Part shown: piece after piece, positions 47,681-59,650 of the stretch | Layout: the number at the start of each line of letters is the position of its first letter | Numbering within the stretch: the first letter of the stretch is position 1 | Origin: an uncultured Burkholderiales bacterium | GTDB taxonomy: Bacteria > Pseudomonadota > Gammaproteobacteria > Burkholderiales > Burkholderiaceae_C | Assembly (NCBI GenBank): GCA_903870145.1 | Contig: CAIQBO010000041.1 | Location: forward strand, 1 to 64,000 | DNA length: 64,000 bases | Reading direction: 5' to 3' | Notes under the pieces: generated by a model | The model's database searches: none | What the model saw: only the letters and a program-made list of their open reading frames with translations | What the model was told of the DNA's origin: nothing | Made by a program: the position numbers and the translations under genes

Positions 47681-49135
47681 TTAAAAATCCAATCGGACAT
47701 GATGCCGTGCAATTTGGAATCGAATTTGATTTGGCGCAGTACCGCCCAAAGTATTGCGGGCGTTCAGAGATCCAATCAAACTCAGGCATTCAAACACATC
47801 GCCTTGAATTGCAGGGTTCAATTGCTGCAAACTGCTCAAAGGCAACTCGCTCAAGTCCAATCCTTGGGCTTGAGCCGATTTCACGGCATGTGCGACCACT
47901 TCGTGTGCATCGCGAAAGGGCAAGCCCTTTTTGACCAAATAATCGGCCAAATCAGTGGCCGTGGCATAGCCTTTCTTGGCAGCATTTTCCATGGCTGTGA
48001 CGTTGACTGTGATGCCGCCTTCTTTAGCGCCGGTTTGAGAGTTGACTTGGCCGCCGATCATTTCACTGAAGATGCGCAGCGTGTCTTTGAGCGTGTCCAC
48101 GGTGTCAAACAGCGGCTCTTTGTCTTCTTGGTTGTCTTTGTTGTAGGCCAAAGCTTGGCCTTTCATCAACGTGATCAAGCCCATCAAATGGCCCACCACA
48201 CGACCGGTTTTACCGCGTGCCAATTCGGGTACGTCGGGGTTTTTCTTTTGCGGCATGATCGAGCTGCCGGTCGTGAAGCGGTCAGATATTTTGACAAAAC
48301 CAAAGTTTTGACTCATCCACAAAACAAGCTCTTCGCTCAAACGACTGATGTGGACCATACACAAACTGGCAGCGGCAGAAAATTCAATGGCAAAGTCGCG
48401 GTCACTCACGCCATCCAAGCTGTTTTGGCAGACGCAGGCGCGGCCTTGATCGTCAATCATGCCCAAACTTCGTGCCACGCGTTCACGGTCTAAGGGGTAG
48501 GTGGTGCCTGCCAAGGCAGCGCTGCCCAAAGGCAGCCAGTGGGTGCGCTTGCGCACATCGCTCATGCGCTGCGCATCGCGATCAAACATCTCAACATAAG
48601 CCAGCAAGTGATGCGCAAAGCTCACAGGCTGGGCCACTTGCAAGTGGGTAAAGCCAGGCATGATCACCTCGACATGACGCTCGGCCACTTCGACCAAGGC
48701 CTTTTGCAAGTCAATCAAGCACTGGTTGATCAGGTCAATCTCGCTGCACAACCATAAACGCACGTCGGTGGCCACTTGGTCGTTTCGGCTGCGCCCGGTG
48801 TGAAGGCGTTTGCCCGCGTCGCCGACCAATTGAGTCAGGCGCGCTTCGATGTTCAAGTGCACATCTTCCAAATCGAGTTTCCATTGAAAAGCGCCGCTGC
48901 TGATTTCTTGGGTGATTTGTGCCAGGCCGCGTTCAATGTCCGCGCCATCTGAGGCGCTGATGATCCCTTGCGCCACCAGCATTTCAGCGTGGGCCAGACT
49001 GCCTTGAATGTCGGCTTGCCAAAGTCGTTTGTCAAAGAAAACGCTGGCCGTGTAGCGCTGCACCAACTCGCTCATCGGTTCAGAGAATAAGGCGGACCAA
49101 GCCTGGGATTTTTGATCGAGTTGATTTTTGGACAT
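47681..49135 (-). CDS. argH: Argininosuccinate lyase
   Basis: The 484-residue enzyme splits argininosuccinate to arginine and fumarate. The superfamily signature [20 protein letters not shown] is complete, with [17 protein letters not shown] and [12 protein letters not shown]. The N-terminus is about 15 residues longer than the minimal enzyme. It lies 59 bases downstream of the ppc stop, on the same strand. Confidence 0.96.
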   Translation of the reverse strand: MSKNQLDQKSQAWSALFSEPMSELVQRYTASVFFDKRLWQADIQGSLAHAEMLVAQGIISASDGADIERGLAQITQEISSGAFQWKLDLEDVHLNIEARLTQLVGDAGKRLHTGRSRNDQVATDVRLWLCSEIDLINQCLIDLQKALVEVAERHVEVIMPGFTHLQVAQPVSFAHHLLAYVEMFDRDAQRMSDVRKRTHWLPLGSAALAGTTYPLDRERVARSLGMIDDQGRACVCQNSLDGVSDRDFAIEFSAAASLCMVHISRLSEELVLWMSQNFGFVKISDRFTTGSSIMPQKKNPDVPELARGKTGRVVGHLMGLITLMKGQALAYNKDNQEDKEPLFDTVDTLKDTLRIFSEMIGGQVNSQTGAKEGGITVNVTAMENAAKKGYATATDLADYLVKKGLPFRDAHEVVAHAVKSAQAQGLDLSELPLSSLQQLNPAIQGDVFECLSLIGSLNARNTLGGTAPNQIRFQIARHHVRLDF

Positions 49136-49194
49136 TTTCTGATTTTATCGGCTCATTTGGCTTTGTGACAATTGGGCCCCAGCTTGGTTTTGGG

Positions 49195-52017
49195 CTATCC
49201 GGTGTTGCGCAAGCCCGCCGCTATGCCATTGATGGACAGGTGAATGCCCAGTTGGACCCGCTCGTCGGCTTTGCCTTGTCGGTGGCGTCGCACCAGTTCC
49301 ACCTGCAAATGGTGCAGGGGGTCGATGTAGGGAAAGCGATGCCGTATGGAGCGCGCCAGGGCGGCGTTGTGGGTCAATCGGTGTTTTTCGCCAGTGATCA
49401 AACTCAAGGCTTCAGCGGTGCGATGCCATTCTGCTTCGATGGCGGTAAAAACTTTTTTTCGCAGGCGCTTGTCTGCGACCAATTCACTGTAACGGCCGGC
49501 CAAGGCCAGATCACTTTTGGCCATCACCATGTCCATGTTGGAGAGCAATGTTTTGAAAAACGGCCATTGTTTGACCATCTTTTGCAACAAAGATAAAGCG
49601 GCTTTGCGCTCTTTGTCGGTGGGTTGCGTTAAAAAAGTTTGTACGGCCGAACCAAAGCCATACCAGCCTGGCAGAGTCAACCTGCATTGGCCCCAACTGA
49701 AGCCCCAAGGAATGGCCCGAAGGTCTTCAATTTTTTGACTGGCTTTGCGTGAGGCTGGCCTTGAGCCGATATTCAGCTCGGCAATTTCACGAATTGGCGT
49801 GGCACTGAAAAAATACTCGTTAAAGCCTGGTGTTTCATAAACCAAGTGGCGATATGCAGCCATGCTGGCTTGAGACAACTGGGCTGCAGCCTCCAAGAAA
49901 CTGCGCGGCGCAGTTTTGGTTGGTTGCAGCAGCGTGGCTTCCAGTGTGGCCGCCACCAAAGTTTCCAAATTGCGCCGGCCAATTTCGGGGTTGGCGTATT
50001 TGGAGCCAATGACTTCGCCTTGTTCGGTCAATCGAATTTGCCCGCGCACAGTGCCAGGGGGCTGCGCCAAGATGGCTTGGTAGCTGGGGCCACCGCCCCT
50101 TCCTACAGTGCCCCCGCGCCCATGGAACATGCGCAATTGAATGTTGTGGCTGTTGGCCAAATGCTCAAAGTCATTGACCAAGGCCACTTCCGCGCGGTAC
50201 AACTCCCAGTTGCTGGTGAAGATGCCGCCGTCTTTGTTGCTGTCGGAGTAACCCAGCATGATGTCTTGTTCAGCACCTGAGCGTTGAACCAATGACGCGA
50301 TGCCAGGCAGGCCATAAAACTCTCGCATGATGGGCGCTGAGTTGCGCAGGTCTTCAATGGTTTCGAACAAGGGCACCACGATCAAATCAAGCACCGCGTT
50401 GCTGTCCAAAGTGCCCCGCATCAGCCCCACTTCTTTTTGCAGCAGCAAAACTTCGAGCAAATCGCTGACGGACTCGGTATGGCTGATGATGTAATGGCGA
50501 ATGGCCTGTGCACCGTACAGGTTACGCAGCTTCAAGGCGCTTTCAAAAATTGCCAATTCGGCGCGCGTGTGGTCTGAGTAATCTGCACCGGGCACGCCCA
50601 AAACGCGTGCATCACCTAATAGTTCAAGCAAACAAGTGCGTTTGGCGTTCTCGGACAAGTTCGCATAATTTTTTTCAATGCGGGCAGTGCGCAACAACTC
50701 GGCCACGACGGTTTCATGTTGGTCCGAACTTTGACGTAAATCGACTGTGGCCAGATGAAAGCCAAAAACCTCCACCGCGCGAATCAAGGGATGCAGCCGT
50801 TGATTGGCCAAGGCTTGCGCGTGGTGACCTTTGAGCGAGTCCTCAATGGTTTGCAAGTCTGCAAGAAAGGCTTGTGCATTGAGATAGGGGTTTTGCGGAG
50901 CGATGGCATGGCGCGCCGCATCGCCGCCAGTCAAGTCCTTCAATGTTGCCGCCAAGCGTGCGTACATGCCGGTGAGGGCGCGGCGGTAAGGTTCGTCCAT
51001 GCGGTGAGCGTTAGTGTCTGGCGAGCTTTCTGCCAAGGCACGCATGGCAGGAGAAAACTCAACCAGCATGGCGGACAAAGACAACTCGCCTCCTAAAAAA
51101 TGCACTTCCGTCAAATAGTGACGCAAGGCCACCTCGCACTGACGCTTTAAGGCGTGATTCAAAGTTTGTGCATTGACATTGGGGTTGCCATCTCGGTCGC
51201 CACCAATCCATTGACCCATGCGCAAGAAACTGGCAACAGGGTTTTGCCCCAGCGCGTGTTCTAAGTTGGCGTAAATTTTTGGAATTTCACGCAAAAAAGT
51301 GGACTCGTAATAACTCAAAGAATTTTCAACTTCATCGGACACAGTCAACTTTGAAAAACGCAGCAGGCGTGTTTGCCACAGTTGCATCACGCGGGCTTGA
51401 ATGCGCATTTCATTGCCGGCCAATTCGCGAGGGCTCAGTGCATCTTTGGCCGCATTCACTGCGGCTGCACGGGCTTTGATTTCATCTCGCTCGGTGAGCA
51501 AGTGGGCAATGTCTCGCTCGGCCCCTAAGATGCTTTGTCTTTGCACTTCGGTAGGGTGCGCCGTCAAAACGGGCGAGACAAAACTGTGTGTCAAAGTTTG
51601 TGAAATGATTTTGGGTGTGATGCCGGCCCAGCGCAAGCGCTGCAGCGCGACCTCAATGCTGCCCTCTTGCATGTCGCCAGCCCGCTCGTGCACAGCCCTG
51701 CGGCGAATGTGATGCCGGTCCTCTGCCAAGTTGGCTAAATGACTGAAATAAGTGAAGGCCCGGATCACTTTGACCGCTTGGTCGCCAGGCAAATTGTTCA
51801 ATAATTTCTTCAATGACTTGTCGGCCGCGTGGTCGGCATCGCGTCGAAAAGCGACCGAGAGTTTGCGAATTTTCTCGATCAGTTCATAAATTTCTTGGCC
51901 TTCTTGCTCTCGGATCACGTCCCCCAAAATTCGGCCCAGCAAGCGAATGTCCTCGGCCAAAGGGCGTTCATTGTCACGTTCGTTGCGTTTCAAGGGGAGT
52001 GTGGGTGAGTTGGGCAT
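49195..52017 (-). CDS. ppc: Phosphoenolpyruvate carboxylase
   Basis: The 940-residue enzyme makes oxaloacetate from PEP and bicarbonate. Conserved sites are [12 protein letters not shown] (active histidine), [15 protein letters not shown], and the C-terminal [17 protein letters not shown] with the ...RNTG end. It is divergent from hemC with only 30 bases between the annotated starts. Confidence 0.97.
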   Translation of the reverse strand: MPNSPTLPLKRNERDNERPLAEDIRLLGRILGDVIREQEGQEIYELIEKIRKLSVAFRRDADHAADKSLKKLLNNLPGDQAVKVIRAFTYFSHLANLAEDRHHIRRRAVHERAGDMQEGSIEVALQRLRWAGITPKIISQTLTHSFVSPVLTAHPTEVQRQSILGAERDIAHLLTERDEIKARAAAVNAAKDALSPRELAGNEMRIQARVMQLWQTRLLRFSKLTVSDEVENSLSYYESTFLREIPKIYANLEHALGQNPVASFLRMGQWIGGDRDGNPNVNAQTLNHALKRQCEVALRHYLTEVHFLGGELSLSAMLVEFSPAMRALAESSPDTNAHRMDEPYRRALTGMYARLAATLKDLTGGDAARHAIAPQNPYLNAQAFLADLQTIEDSLKGHHAQALANQRLHPLIRAVEVFGFHLATVDLRQSSDQHETVVAELLRTARIEKNYANLSENAKRTCLLELLGDARVLGVPGADYSDHTRAELAIFESALKLRNLYGAQAIRHYIISHTESVSDLLEVLLLQKEVGLMRGTLDSNAVLDLIVVPLFETIEDLRNSAPIMREFYGLPGIASLVQRSGAEQDIMLGYSDSNKDGGIFTSNWELYRAEVALVNDFEHLANSHNIQLRMFHGRGGTVGRGGGPSYQAILAQPPGTVRGQIRLTEQGEVIGSKYANPEIGRRNLETLVAATLEATLLQPTKTAPRSFLEAAAQLSQASMAAYRHLVYETPGFNEYFFSATPIREIAELNIGSRPASRKASQKIEDLRAIPWGFSWGQCRLTLPGWYGFGSAVQTFLTQPTDKERKAALSLLQKMVKQWPFFKTLLSNMDMVMAKSDLALAGRYSELVADKRLRKKVFTAIEAEWHRTAEALSLITGEKHRLTHNAALARSIRHRFPYIDPLHHLQVELVRRHRQGKADERVQLGIHLSINGIAAGLRNTG

Positions 52018-52047
52018 GGTGGGTGGAAATTGGCAGGGGTTAAGTCC

Positions 52048-53022
52048 ATGCTAGCATTTGATTTGATTGAAAATTACCAACAGGTTACTGGTTTGAGCAC
52101 ACTTTCACCCTCCGCAACACAACGCCCCATCGTCATCGCCACCCGCGAAAGCCGCTTGGCTTTATGGCAAGCCGAGCATGTTCAAGCCCTGCTGCAGGCC
52201 CGTGGCTACAGCGTTTCATTGCTTGGAATGACCACCCAGGGCGATCAAATCCTAGACCGAAGCCTGAGCAAAGTAGGCGGCAAAGGTTTGTTCGTCAAAG
52301 AGCTGGAAACCGCGTTGTCGCAAGGGTTGGCCGACATTGCGGTGCACTCTTTGAAAGATGTGCCCATGGAGTTGCCCGAAGGTTTTGAGTTGGCCTGTGT
52401 GATGGAGCGCGAAGACCCGCGCGATGCTTGGGTTTCCTCTCGTTATGCCAGTTTCATGGGTTTGCCCCAGGGCGCCGTGGTGGGTACTTCAAGCCTTCGG
52501 CGCGTGGTGTTGCTGCGCGCTTTGCGACCTGATTTGAAAATTGAACCCCTGCGCGGAAATTTGGACACCCGCTTGCGCAAACTTGACGAAGGTCAATACG
52601 ACGGCATTGTCTTGGCCGCCGCAGGTCTCAAGCGCTTGAAATTGAGCTCGCGCATCGCACATGTTTTTGAGACAGAGCAAATGTTGCCTGCAGCAGGGCA
52701 AGGCGCCTTGGGCATTGAAATACGCACGGGCCGAGATGATTTGGTGTTGGCCTTGCAGCCCATGGCCCACAAAACCTCTTGGTTGGCTGTTGCCGCCGAG
52801 CGTGCTGTGAGCCGGGCCATGGGGGGCAGTTGTTCCATGCCTTTGGCAGCACATGCCACTTTGCAGGGTGAGCTTTTAAGTTTGCGCGCTGCCTGGGGGG
52901 ACCCCGAAGGGCAGAGCAGTTTGATCACGGCCCAGCAAGTCGGCCCAGTCCAAAAACTCGAAGATGCACAAGCACTGGGTGAGCAAGTGGCACAAGCTTT
53001 GCGGCGCGCCGGCGCCGGTTGA
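52048..53022 (+). CDS. hemC: Porphobilinogen deaminase (hydroxymethylbilane synthase)
   Basis: The enzyme builds hydroxymethylbilane for heme. Visible are [31 protein letters not shown], and the dipyrromethane cysteine in [13 protein letters not shown]. From the ATG at 52048 it has 324 residues. An in-frame TTG at 52093 ([12 protein letters not shown]) fits the usual family start better and would give more room for promoters. It heads hemC-D-X-Y. Confidence 0.95.
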   Translation: MLAFDLIENYQQVTGLSTLSPSATQRPIVIATRESRLALWQAEHVQALLQARGYSVSLLGMTTQGDQILDRSLSKVGGKGLFVKELETALSQGLADIAVHSLKDVPMELPEGFELACVMEREDPRDAWVSSRYASFMGLPQGAVVGTSSLRRVVLLRALRPDLKIEPLRGNLDTRLRKLDEGQYDGIVLAAAGLKRLKLSSRIAHVFETEQMLPAAGQGALGIEIRTGRDDLVLALQPMAHKTSWLAVAAERAVSRAMGGSCSMPLAAHATLQGELLSLRAAWGDPEGQSSLITAQQVGPVQKLEDAQALGEQVAQALRRAGAG

Positions 53023-53026
53023 TGCG

Positions 53027-53806
53027 GTGCCCCGCGTCTTGGTGACCCGACCCGAGCAGGACGCAGCGCCCTGGGTGGCCGCATTGCAAGGAGCTGGGTT
53101 GGAGGCGACAACATTTCCCTTGCTCGCTTTGTCTCCCGTCCTTCAAGTGCAAGACCTGCGCAACGTGCACGCGCAACTGCAGGGCCAGCAAGCTGTGATG
53201 TTTGTCAGCGCCAATGCCGTGCGCTTTTTGGCGCAAAGTTTGGGGCATATTGGGAGCTGGCCAATGTTCAAGACTGCAACGCGGGCTTGGTGCACCGGGC
53301 CTGGAACGGCCGCAGCCCTGCTTGCCTGTGGCGTGCCTGCCGCCCAAATTGACCAACCCGGGTCGCAAGCCCTGCAATTGGACTCTGAGGCTCTGTGGGA
53401 CGTGGTAGCAGGCCAAGTGCATGCGCAAAGTCGGATATTGCTGGTGCGCGGCGCAGACGAGTCGGGCGCTGTTGCTGGGCGAGACTGGTTGACCCAGCGC
53501 TTGCAAGCGGCAGGCGCACAAGTCGATACGTTGGTTGCATACACCCGTCTGCCCGTGCATTTAAACCCGCAGCAACGCCAACAAGCCAGCCAGTTTGCAA
53601 GTGATGGCAGCATTTGGCTGTTCAGCAGCTCAGAATCCATTTTGGCTTTGCAAACCAACTGCCCGCGGCAAGATTGGTCGCATGCCCGGGCCGTGGCCAC
53701 GCACCCCAGGATTGCAAAAACAGCGCAAGATTTAGGCTGGGGCAGGGTGATTATTTCCCCTGCCGGCATGAGCGCTTTAGCGGCATCGATAAAATCTCTC
53801 GAATGA
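53027..53806 (+). CDS. hemD: Uroporphyrinogen-III synthase
   Basis: The frame opens at 52964, but the GTG at 53027 gives MPRVLVTRPEQDAAPW, the family N-terminus, and a 259-residue protein. It lies four bases after the hemC stop. The two-domain fold has FVSANAVRFLA and FSSSESILAL at the expected places. It cyclises hydroxymethylbilane to uroporphyrinogen III. Its stop overlaps hemX as ATGA. HemD sequences diverge strongly, so position in the operon is key evidence. Confidence 0.9.
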   Translation: MPRVLVTRPEQDAAPWVAALQGAGLEATTFPLLALSPVLQVQDLRNVHAQLQGQQAVMFVSANAVRFLAQSLGHIGSWPMFKTATRAWCTGPGTAAALLACGVPAAQIDQPGSQALQLDSEALWDVVAGQVHAQSRILLVRGADESGAVAGRDWLTQRLQAAGAQVDTLVAYTRLPVHLNPQQRQQASQFASDGSIWLFSSSESILALQTNCPRQDWSHARAVATHPRIAKTAQDLGWGRVIISPAGMSALAASIKSLE

Positions 53807-54864
53807 GCCCAGAAATTCCACAAGCCCCTGCGGTTGAAAACACCGCAACCCCAAGCACCAACAAGTCTCCTGCCGGACAGCTTGGGCCTTGGCGCTGGTC
53901 GCTTTGGGCGCCCTTGTTGCTGGCTTTGTCGGCGGTATTGGTCAGTGGCTTTCTGTGGGAAAAGCTCTCACGCATTCAAGGACAATTGGCGCGCCAAAGT
54001 GCCGATGCAAGTCAGCAATCGATGGAGGCCAAGGCTTGGGCCAAACAAGCGCAAGAAACCGTCAAAGACAGCGCGGCCCGCTTGGCCCTGCTGGAAACAC
54101 GCATGGGTGAAGCGGCTTTGCAGCGCAGTCAGCTTGAAGAGTTGATTCAATCCCTGTCTCGCTCGCGCGATGAAAATTTGGTGCTCGATATTGAATCGTC
54201 CTTGCGCTTGGCTCTTCAGCAAGCGCAATTGACCAGCAGTTTGGAGCCCTTGCTGGCCACCCTGAAAACAGCGCAAAACCGATTGCAACGCGCCTCCAAC
54301 CCGCGTCTGCTCTCAGTGCAAAGAGCGATTGAGCGCGATGTTGAAGCGGTGAAATCGGCACAAAGCACCGACTTGCCCGGCTTGCTTTTGCAGCTCGATG
54401 AGTTGGTGGCATTGGCAGACGAGTTGCCCTTGGCCAATGAAATGAGCCGGCCCAATCAGGTTGCTAAAACGGCCGATGCTGGGCGCGCGGCCCCAGATGC
54501 AAGCTGGTGGCACATTGCACTTGAGCGCGTCATGCTGGAGGCGCGTGGCCTGTTGCGGGTCAGTCGCATCGATGCCCCGGAAGCGGCCTTGTTGTCACCT
54601 GAGCAAGGTTTTTTCTTGCGGGAAAATTTAAAACTCAAACTGCTCAATGCCCGAATCGGTTTGTTGGCTCGGCAAAATGAATCGGCTCGCTCAGACATGG
54701 CTTCTGCGGCTGCCGCGGTGCGCAAATACTTCGATACCCATGCCCGAAAAACACAGCAAGCTTTGCAACTGTTGCAGCAAGCGCAAAGCTTGAGCAAGTC
54801 CAGTCCCTTGCCGCGCTTGGATGGGTCATTGGCCGCCTTGGCCACGGCTGCCTCCGGGAAGTGA
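53803..54864 (+). CDS. hemX: HemX, uroporphyrinogen-III C-methyltransferase-like membrane protein
   Basis: The protein has 353 residues from the ATG at 53803, which overlaps hemD. It has one membrane segment (LWAPLLLALSAVLVSGFLW), then a long periplasmic region with coiled coil (QSMEAKAWAKQAQETVKDSA) and helical repeats. It has no SAM-binding CobA motif, so despite the common name it is not an obvious methyltransferase. Its role is unproved. It precedes hemY. Confidence 0.9.
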   Translation: MSPEIPQAPAVENTATPSTNKSPAGQLGPWRWSLWAPLLLALSAVLVSGFLWEKLSRIQGQLARQSADASQQSMEAKAWAKQAQETVKDSAARLALLETRMGEAALQRSQLEELIQSLSRSRDENLVLDIESSLRLALQQAQLTSSLEPLLATLKTAQNRLQRASNPRLLSVQRAIERDVEAVKSAQSTDLPGLLLQLDELVALADELPLANEMSRPNQVAKTADAGRAAPDASWWHIALERVMLEARGLLRVSRIDAPEAALLSPEQGFFLRENLKLKLLNARIGLLARQNESARSDMASAAAAVRKYFDTHARKTQQALQLLQQAQSLSKSSPLPRLDGSLAALATAASGK

Positions 54865-54871
54865 TTCAACT

Positions 54872-56158
54872 ATGCGCGCTGCTCTTTGGTTGATTGGTTT
54901 GTTTGCGGTGGCGGTGGCCAGCGCCTTGCTGGCGGCCAGCAATGTGGGCACGGTGGCGATTTTTTGGTCACCCTACCGCGTCGATGTTTCCCTGAACTTG
55001 GTCTTGTTTGGCGCTGTCCTTATTTTATTGACCGTGCACTGGGCTCAGCGCGCTTTAACTGCGCTGTTGGAGTTGCCAAGGCAAGCCCAGCGCTGGCGCT
55101 TGCAGCAAAAGGAGCGGGCGGCACATGCCGCTTTGCTCGAAGGCATGGCGCATTTCATGGAAGGGCGATTTTTGCGTGCGCGCAAATCAGCCGAAGCGGT
55201 TTTGCTGCGCGAAAAATCTTTGACCGATGCGGGTGAGAGTTTGGGCCATGCGGGCGCCTTGCGCACGCTGGCGCACATTTTGGCCGCTGAATCCGCCCAT
55301 GCATTGCAAGACAAAAGTGGCCGGCAACAACACTTGGACCAAGCCTTGAACGAGCCGGAAAAAGGCAGCTCTGCCATGCGCCAGTCTTTGCTCGAAGGCG
55401 CCATGCTCAGAGCTGCGCGCTGGGCTTTGGACGACCGCAATGCGCCAGAGAGCTTGCTGTGGCTGGATCGACTGCCTCACGGTGTGGCGCGCAGGACATT
55501 GGCCATGCGTTTGCGCTTGAAGGCGGCCAGACTGGCCGGGGAGCCCGCGCAGGCCTTGGACACGGCCCTGTTGCTGATCAAGCACCGTGCCTTTACAGAA
55601 CAGGCGGCACAAAGCATGGTTCGCAGCTTGGTGTTCGAGCTCATTGCGAACACCCATGAGGCCGGTCAATTACAGCGCTTGTGGGGGCGCATGGGTGAGG
55701 CGCAGCGGCAAACCCCAGAGTTGGCTATTCAAGCCGCACAGCACTGGTTGAATTTGACAGGCGAGCCCGCCACGGCGCGGCTTTGGCTCAAACCGATTTG
55801 GACTCAACTTCAACGAGAGCCCCAAAAAATCTTGTTGCAACAAAAAATCAAATTCATCGAAGTGTTGCAAAGCAGTTTGACAGGCGATGATTCGCCTCAA
55901 GAGCGAGAGTGGTTGCAGCTTATTGAAACTGCGCAACAAGCCCAGCCCAGAGACCCTTTATTGCAGTATTTGGCTGGGCGAGTCTGTCAAAAACGCAAAC
56001 TCTGGGGCAAGGCGCAAGTGCTACTGGCGCAAGCAGCCCCGAATCTGGAAGACGTTCATTTAAAGCGTCAAGCTTGGCGTGCGTTGGCCCAATTGGCAGA
56101 GCAACGAGAAGATCTGACCACTGCCTTGCAAGCGTGGAAAAACGCAGCGCAAACATAA
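54872..56158 (+). CDS. hemY: HemY-like heme biosynthesis protein with TPR
   Basis: The 428-residue inner-membrane protein has two N-terminal membrane segments (ALWLIGLFAVAVASALLAAS and LNLVLFGAVLILLTVHWA) followed by TPR-like helical repeats (AAQHWLNLTGEPATARLWLK). This is the proteobacterial HemY_N family, unrelated to protoporphyrinogen oxidase. It starts seven bases after hemX and closes the heme operon. Confidence 0.9.
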   Translation: MRAALWLIGLFAVAVASALLAASNVGTVAIFWSPYRVDVSLNLVLFGAVLILLTVHWAQRALTALLELPRQAQRWRLQQKERAAHAALLEGMAHFMEGRFLRARKSAEAVLLREKSLTDAGESLGHAGALRTLAHILAAESAHALQDKSGRQQHLDQALNEPEKGSSAMRQSLLEGAMLRAARWALDDRNAPESLLWLDRLPHGVARRTLAMRLRLKAARLAGEPAQALDTALLLIKHRAFTEQAAQSMVRSLVFELIANTHEAGQLQRLWGRMGEAQRQTPELAIQAAQHWLNLTGEPATARLWLKPIWTQLQREPQKILLQQKIKFIEVLQSSLTGDDSPQEREWLQLIETAQQAQPRDPLLQYLAGRVCQKRKLWGKAQVLLAQAAPNLEDVHLKRQAWRALAQLAEQREDLTTALQAWKNAAQT

Positions 56159-56181
56159 AAAAAGGGGGCCTGTGAGGCCCC
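56157..56181 (-). terminator. Rho-independent terminator of rne
   Basis: On the minus strand the stem GGGGCC-TCACA-GGCCCC is followed by CC and seven Ts, immediately after the rne stop. On the plus strand the same hairpin lacks a T tract, so it serves hemY weakly. Confidence 0.85.
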
Positions 56182-56185
56182 GTTC

Positions 56186-59122
56186 TCAGAACGGCAGGTT
56201 CATGTTTTTGAGATCTTTGCGTGTCTCAACCAAAACCAGGGGGCCGTCCTCTTGCACCACGGCGGGCGCTCGCTCGCGTGGCACATGAACCGGCTTAGGT
56301 TCGGCAGCGATGGCGGCCTGGACATGCGCAACCTTCTCTGGGTCCGAACCCACCCATTGCAGACCTGAACTTTGGGCTACTTCGACCAAACTGGCCACAG
56401 GCAGCACAAATGGCACCAACTTGGGCATGGGCGCTTCGATTTGGATGGGGGCTGCAACTTCTGCCACTACGGCCGGCATGGGCGCAGGCTCAGCAGCGGG
56501 AGTGGGTGCAGGCGCAGCGGTCACGCGCAACGAATCAACTTCAGCCGATGCAGGTGCACTGTAGGCGGGAGTTTCTGTTGCCTCCGATTGTGCAGTTTGC
56601 TGTGCGTTTGCGCGGTCGAAATAAGAGCGCGCAGCCGGTGCATCCTGGCCCTCAGAGCTGTTGTCTTGCGCAAACTCCGGTGTCGCTGCGGCTTGGCTGT
56701 CGCCTGAGCGCTCGCGGCGATCACGGCCATAACGGTCACGTGAAGAACGGCGCTCGCGCCGCTCGGGGTTGGCACTGCCCGCGTCATTGTTGTCTGGCTG
56801 GGCTGATGCGTTTGAATCATTGCGGGGCATTGCACCGGCCTCATCGGCCTGCGTGCTGCCATCGTTTGGCAGCAAACTGCCCTGCTGCGTTTCATTGTTT
56901 CTTCGCTCGCCGCCGCGTTCACGCCGGCCCTCGCCTCGCTCACCACGTTCGCGGCGTCCTTCGCCACGCGGGGCGCGCTCAGTGCGGGCTTGCGCTGGGT
57001 TGGTCTCGGCAGTATCAAGGCTTTGCGGATTTTGATTTTGGCCTTCGCCTGAATTGGCATTGGCATCACGGCGTTCACCACCGCGCTGGCCTGCGCGTTC
57101 ACCGCGCTCACCACCCCGGCGACCATCACGGCCTTCGCGCGGTGCACGTCCTTCTGCGTTTGCCTCTCCTGGCGCCGCGCCGCGGTCTGCAGGGCTGCGC
57201 TCACCGCGCTCGCCTGCACCACCACGGTCATTGCGCTCACCGCGGCGGCCGCCACGGCGTCCATCACGCCGTTCACCACTGCCACTGCCACTGCTGCGTT
57301 CACCGCGTTCTGCGCGCTCGCCATCAGGGCTGCTGGTGCGTGGGCCACGTTTGCCAACGCTGGAGACGGGCTCGGCTTTGACTTCGGGCGCAGCGCCAAA
57401 CAGGCCTTTGATCCAGCCAAAGAATCCGCCTGAGCTGCTCGGTTCAGGTGCGGCTTCAGGCTTTGCGGCTGGTTTGGCTGCCTTGGGCAACTCGGCCTTG
57501 GGCTGGGCCACTGGTGCGGGGGCGTCAGGCAGCACACCTTTGATCAAAGGCGTTTGCTTGTTGGTGGGCTCTTGTGAGCGACGCGTGACCGTGGTGGGAT
57601 CTTCCACCACTTCGGCCATGGCATAGCTTGCCTCGATGTTGTCCAGGCGTGGGTCGTCGTGTTTCAAGCGCTCGAGTTTGTAGTGCGGTGTTTCCAAAGA
57701 TTTATTGGGCACCAGCAGCACATTGATGCGTTGCTTGAGCTCGATTTTGGCAATCTCAGGACGCTTTTCATTCAACAAGAATGAAGCCACTTCAACCGGC
57801 ACTTGCGCATACACGGCTGCGGTGTTGTCCTTCATCGACTCTTCTTGGATGATGCGCAAAATTTGCAATGCCGAGCTTTCGGTGTCGCGCACATGGCCCG
57901 AACCACCGCAGCGAGGGCAAGGAATTGAGGAGCCTTCGGCCAGTGCAGGCTTTAAGCGCTGACGGCTCATCTCCATCAAACCAAATTTGCTGATGGCACC
58001 AAACTGCACACGTGCGCGGTCTTGGCGCAGCGCGTCGCGCAAACGGTTTTCCACATCGCGGCGATTGCGAGATTCTTCCATGTCAATGAAGTCGATCACG
58101 ATCAAGCCGCCCAAATCGCGCAGACGCATCTGGCGAGCCACTTCGTCAGCGGCCTCTAAGTTGGTGCGGGTGGCGGTCTCTTCGATGTCGCCGCCTTTGA
58201 TGGCGCGCGCCGAGTTCACGTCGACCGAGACCAAAGCCTCGGTGTGGTCGATCACAATGGCGCCGCCTGAGGGCAGTTGCACCGTGCGGGCGTAGGCCGA
58301 CTCGATTTGATGCTCGATTTGGAAGCGGCTGAACAAAGGCGCGTCGTCGCGGTAGCGCTTAACGCGCGGGGCAAACTCAGGCATCACGTGGCTCATGAAT
58401 TGCTGAGCTTGTTCGTAGATGTCGTCGGTGTCGATCAGGATGTCGCCGATGTCGCTGTTGAAGTAGTCGCGAATGGCGCGAATCACCAAGCTGGACTCTT
58501 GGTAAATCAGGAAAGCGCCTTTGGCTGACTGCGAAGCGCCATCGATGGCGGTCCAGAGTTTGAGCAAGTAGTTCAAGTCCCATTGCAGCTCAGGCGCGGC
58601 CCGCCCAATGCCGGCTGTGCGGGCAATGATGGACATGCCCTTGGGGTATTCCAACTGGTCCATGGCCTCTTTGAGTTCGGCCCGGTCGTCGCCCTCGATG
58701 CGCCGGCTGACGCCGCCCCCGCGCGGGTTGTTGGGCATCAGGACCACATAGCGGCCAGCCAAGCTGACGAAGGTCGTCAGGGCTGCACCTTTGTTGCCGC
58801 GCTCTTCTTTTTCCACTTGCACCAAGAGCTCTTGGCCTTCCCGGATCACATCGTTGATGCGAGCTTGGCTGACGGAGACGCCTTCGGCAAAGTATTGGCG
58901 TGATATTTCTTTGAAAGGCAAGAAGCCGTGGCGGTCTTCGCCGTAGTCGACAAAGCAAGCCTCTAAAGAGGGCTCTACGCGCGTCACAACGGCTTTGTAA
59001 ATATTGCCTTTGCGTTGCTCGCGGCCTTCGATTTCGATTTCGTAGTCGAGGAGTTTTTGTCCATCGACGATGGCCAAGCGGCGTTCTTCAGCCTGCGTGG
59101 CGTTGATCAGCATCCGTTTCAT
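56186..59122 (-). CDS. rne: Ribonuclease E
   Basis: The 978-residue endoribonuclease organises the RNA degradosome. The first 520 residues form the catalytic part: the S1 domain near the start ([20 protein letters not shown]), the catalytic acidic stretch [20 protein letters not shown], and the zinc-link [14 protein letters not shown] at about 401. The C-terminal half is disordered and rich in Arg, Gly, Glu, Pro and Ala (repeats such as RGERGE), with an end segment [10 protein letters not shown]. It is preceded by a long leader divergent from rluC. Confidence 0.96.
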   Translation of the reverse strand: MKRMLINATQAEERRLAIVDGQKLLDYEIEIEGREQRKGNIYKAVVTRVEPSLEACFVDYGEDRHGFLPFKEISRQYFAEGVSVSQARINDVIREGQELLVQVEKEERGNKGAALTTFVSLAGRYVVLMPNNPRGGGVSRRIEGDDRAELKEAMDQLEYPKGMSIIARTAGIGRAAPELQWDLNYLLKLWTAIDGASQSAKGAFLIYQESSLVIRAIRDYFNSDIGDILIDTDDIYEQAQQFMSHVMPEFAPRVKRYRDDAPLFSRFQIEHQIESAYARTVQLPSGGAIVIDHTEALVSVDVNSARAIKGGDIEETATRTNLEAADEVARQMRLRDLGGLIVIDFIDMEESRNRRDVENRLRDALRQDRARVQFGAISKFGLMEMSRQRLKPALAEGSSIPCPRCGGSGHVRDTESSALQILRIIQEESMKDNTAAVYAQVPVEVASFLLNEKRPEIAKIELKQRINVLLVPNKSLETPHYKLERLKHDDPRLDNIEASYAMAEVVEDPTTVTRRSQEPTNKQTPLIKGVLPDAPAPVAQPKAELPKAAKPAAKPEAAPEPSSSGGFFGWIKGLFGAAPEVKAEPVSSVGKRGPRTSSPDGERAERGERSSGSGSGERRDGRRGGRRGERNDRGGAGERGERSPADRGAAPGEANAEGRAPREGRDGRRGGERGERAGQRGGERRDANANSGEGQNQNPQSLDTAETNPAQARTERAPRGEGRRERGERGEGRRERGGERRNNETQQGSLLPNDGSTQADEAGAMPRNDSNASAQPDNNDAGSANPERRERRSSRDRYGRDRRERSGDSQAAATPEFAQDNSSEGQDAPAARSYFDRANAQQTAQSEATETPAYSAPASAEVDSLRVTAAPAPTPAAEPAPMPAVVAEVAAPIQIEAPMPKLVPFVLPVASLVEVAQSSGLQWVGSDPEKVAHVQAAIAAEPKPVHVPRERAPAVVQEDGPLVLVETRKDLKNMNLPF

Positions 59123-59650
59123 GATGCATCCCTTCTTTTCAATATGTCAGCGACACGGCCCCAGCCTGATGCGGCAAAGGAGTCAGTGGCGCTTGTTTAA
59201 CAACCGGCCCTCAAGGAGCCAACGGTGCCTGAACTGACGTTTGAAACGAAGGGAATTGCCGAAGATTCGCAACATTCAAATGCACCGTGGCACAAGAATG
59301 CGGGAAAGGGCGCGTGGATTGGGTGAGGGTTGGGGTGCGCGCAGGCAATGCTGTCCACAGCGGCACCAATAGCCACTGCAGGTAAGACAACAAAGATCCA
59401 AACAACGCACTCATTTCACTGGCATCCGATCAACAGCCGAAGGCTGCTGAAAAAAGGGTATTCCGTATCTGGGTTTCAAAGCATCGGCCCAACCTGGAGT
59501 GCTCTCTGCCACTGTCGGCCCTGGCCTTCAGTCTGCAGATCGTGCTCACGGCGGCATCGACCTTACGACGTCGCAGGGTGGTGAGTGAACTAAACTCCCA
59601 CCTTAGGGAATTCATTTCCATTCAAATCAACCACTTACAGCGCAACGCCG
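59123..59650 (-). other. rne leader region (untranslated), divergent from rluC
   Basis: No convincing gene lies in these 528 bases. On the minus strand it is likely the rne 5' leader, which in other bacteria is long and used for autoregulation by RNase E. It includes a stable hairpin at 59431-59449 (CAGCAGCC-TTC-GGCTGTTG) preceded by a T run. A perfect minus-strand TATAAT lies just past its far end, at 59660-59665. Confidence 0.6.
59431..59449 (-). repeat. Stem-loop in the rne leader
   Basis: An eight-pair stem (one G-U) with a three-base loop, near the middle of the leader. It could be the RNase E-sensing hairpin of the leader; I cannot show homology to the enteric hp2 hairpin. Confidence 0.45.

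Noticed and set aside
56410..57381. Long plus-strand ORF opposite rne
   Set aside because: It is the mirror of the Arg/Gly/Glu-rich low-complexity tail of RNase E; the translation is a His/Arg/Cys-rich shadow with no domain.
57054..57626. Plus-strand ORF rich in RSPRSPPR
   Set aside because: Also a composition shadow of the rne tail on the opposite strand.
59211..59414. Minus-strand 67-codon ORF in the rne leader, hydrophobic start
   Set aside because: No ribosome site, no recognised family, and a Pro/Thr-rich second half; more likely chance in a leader.
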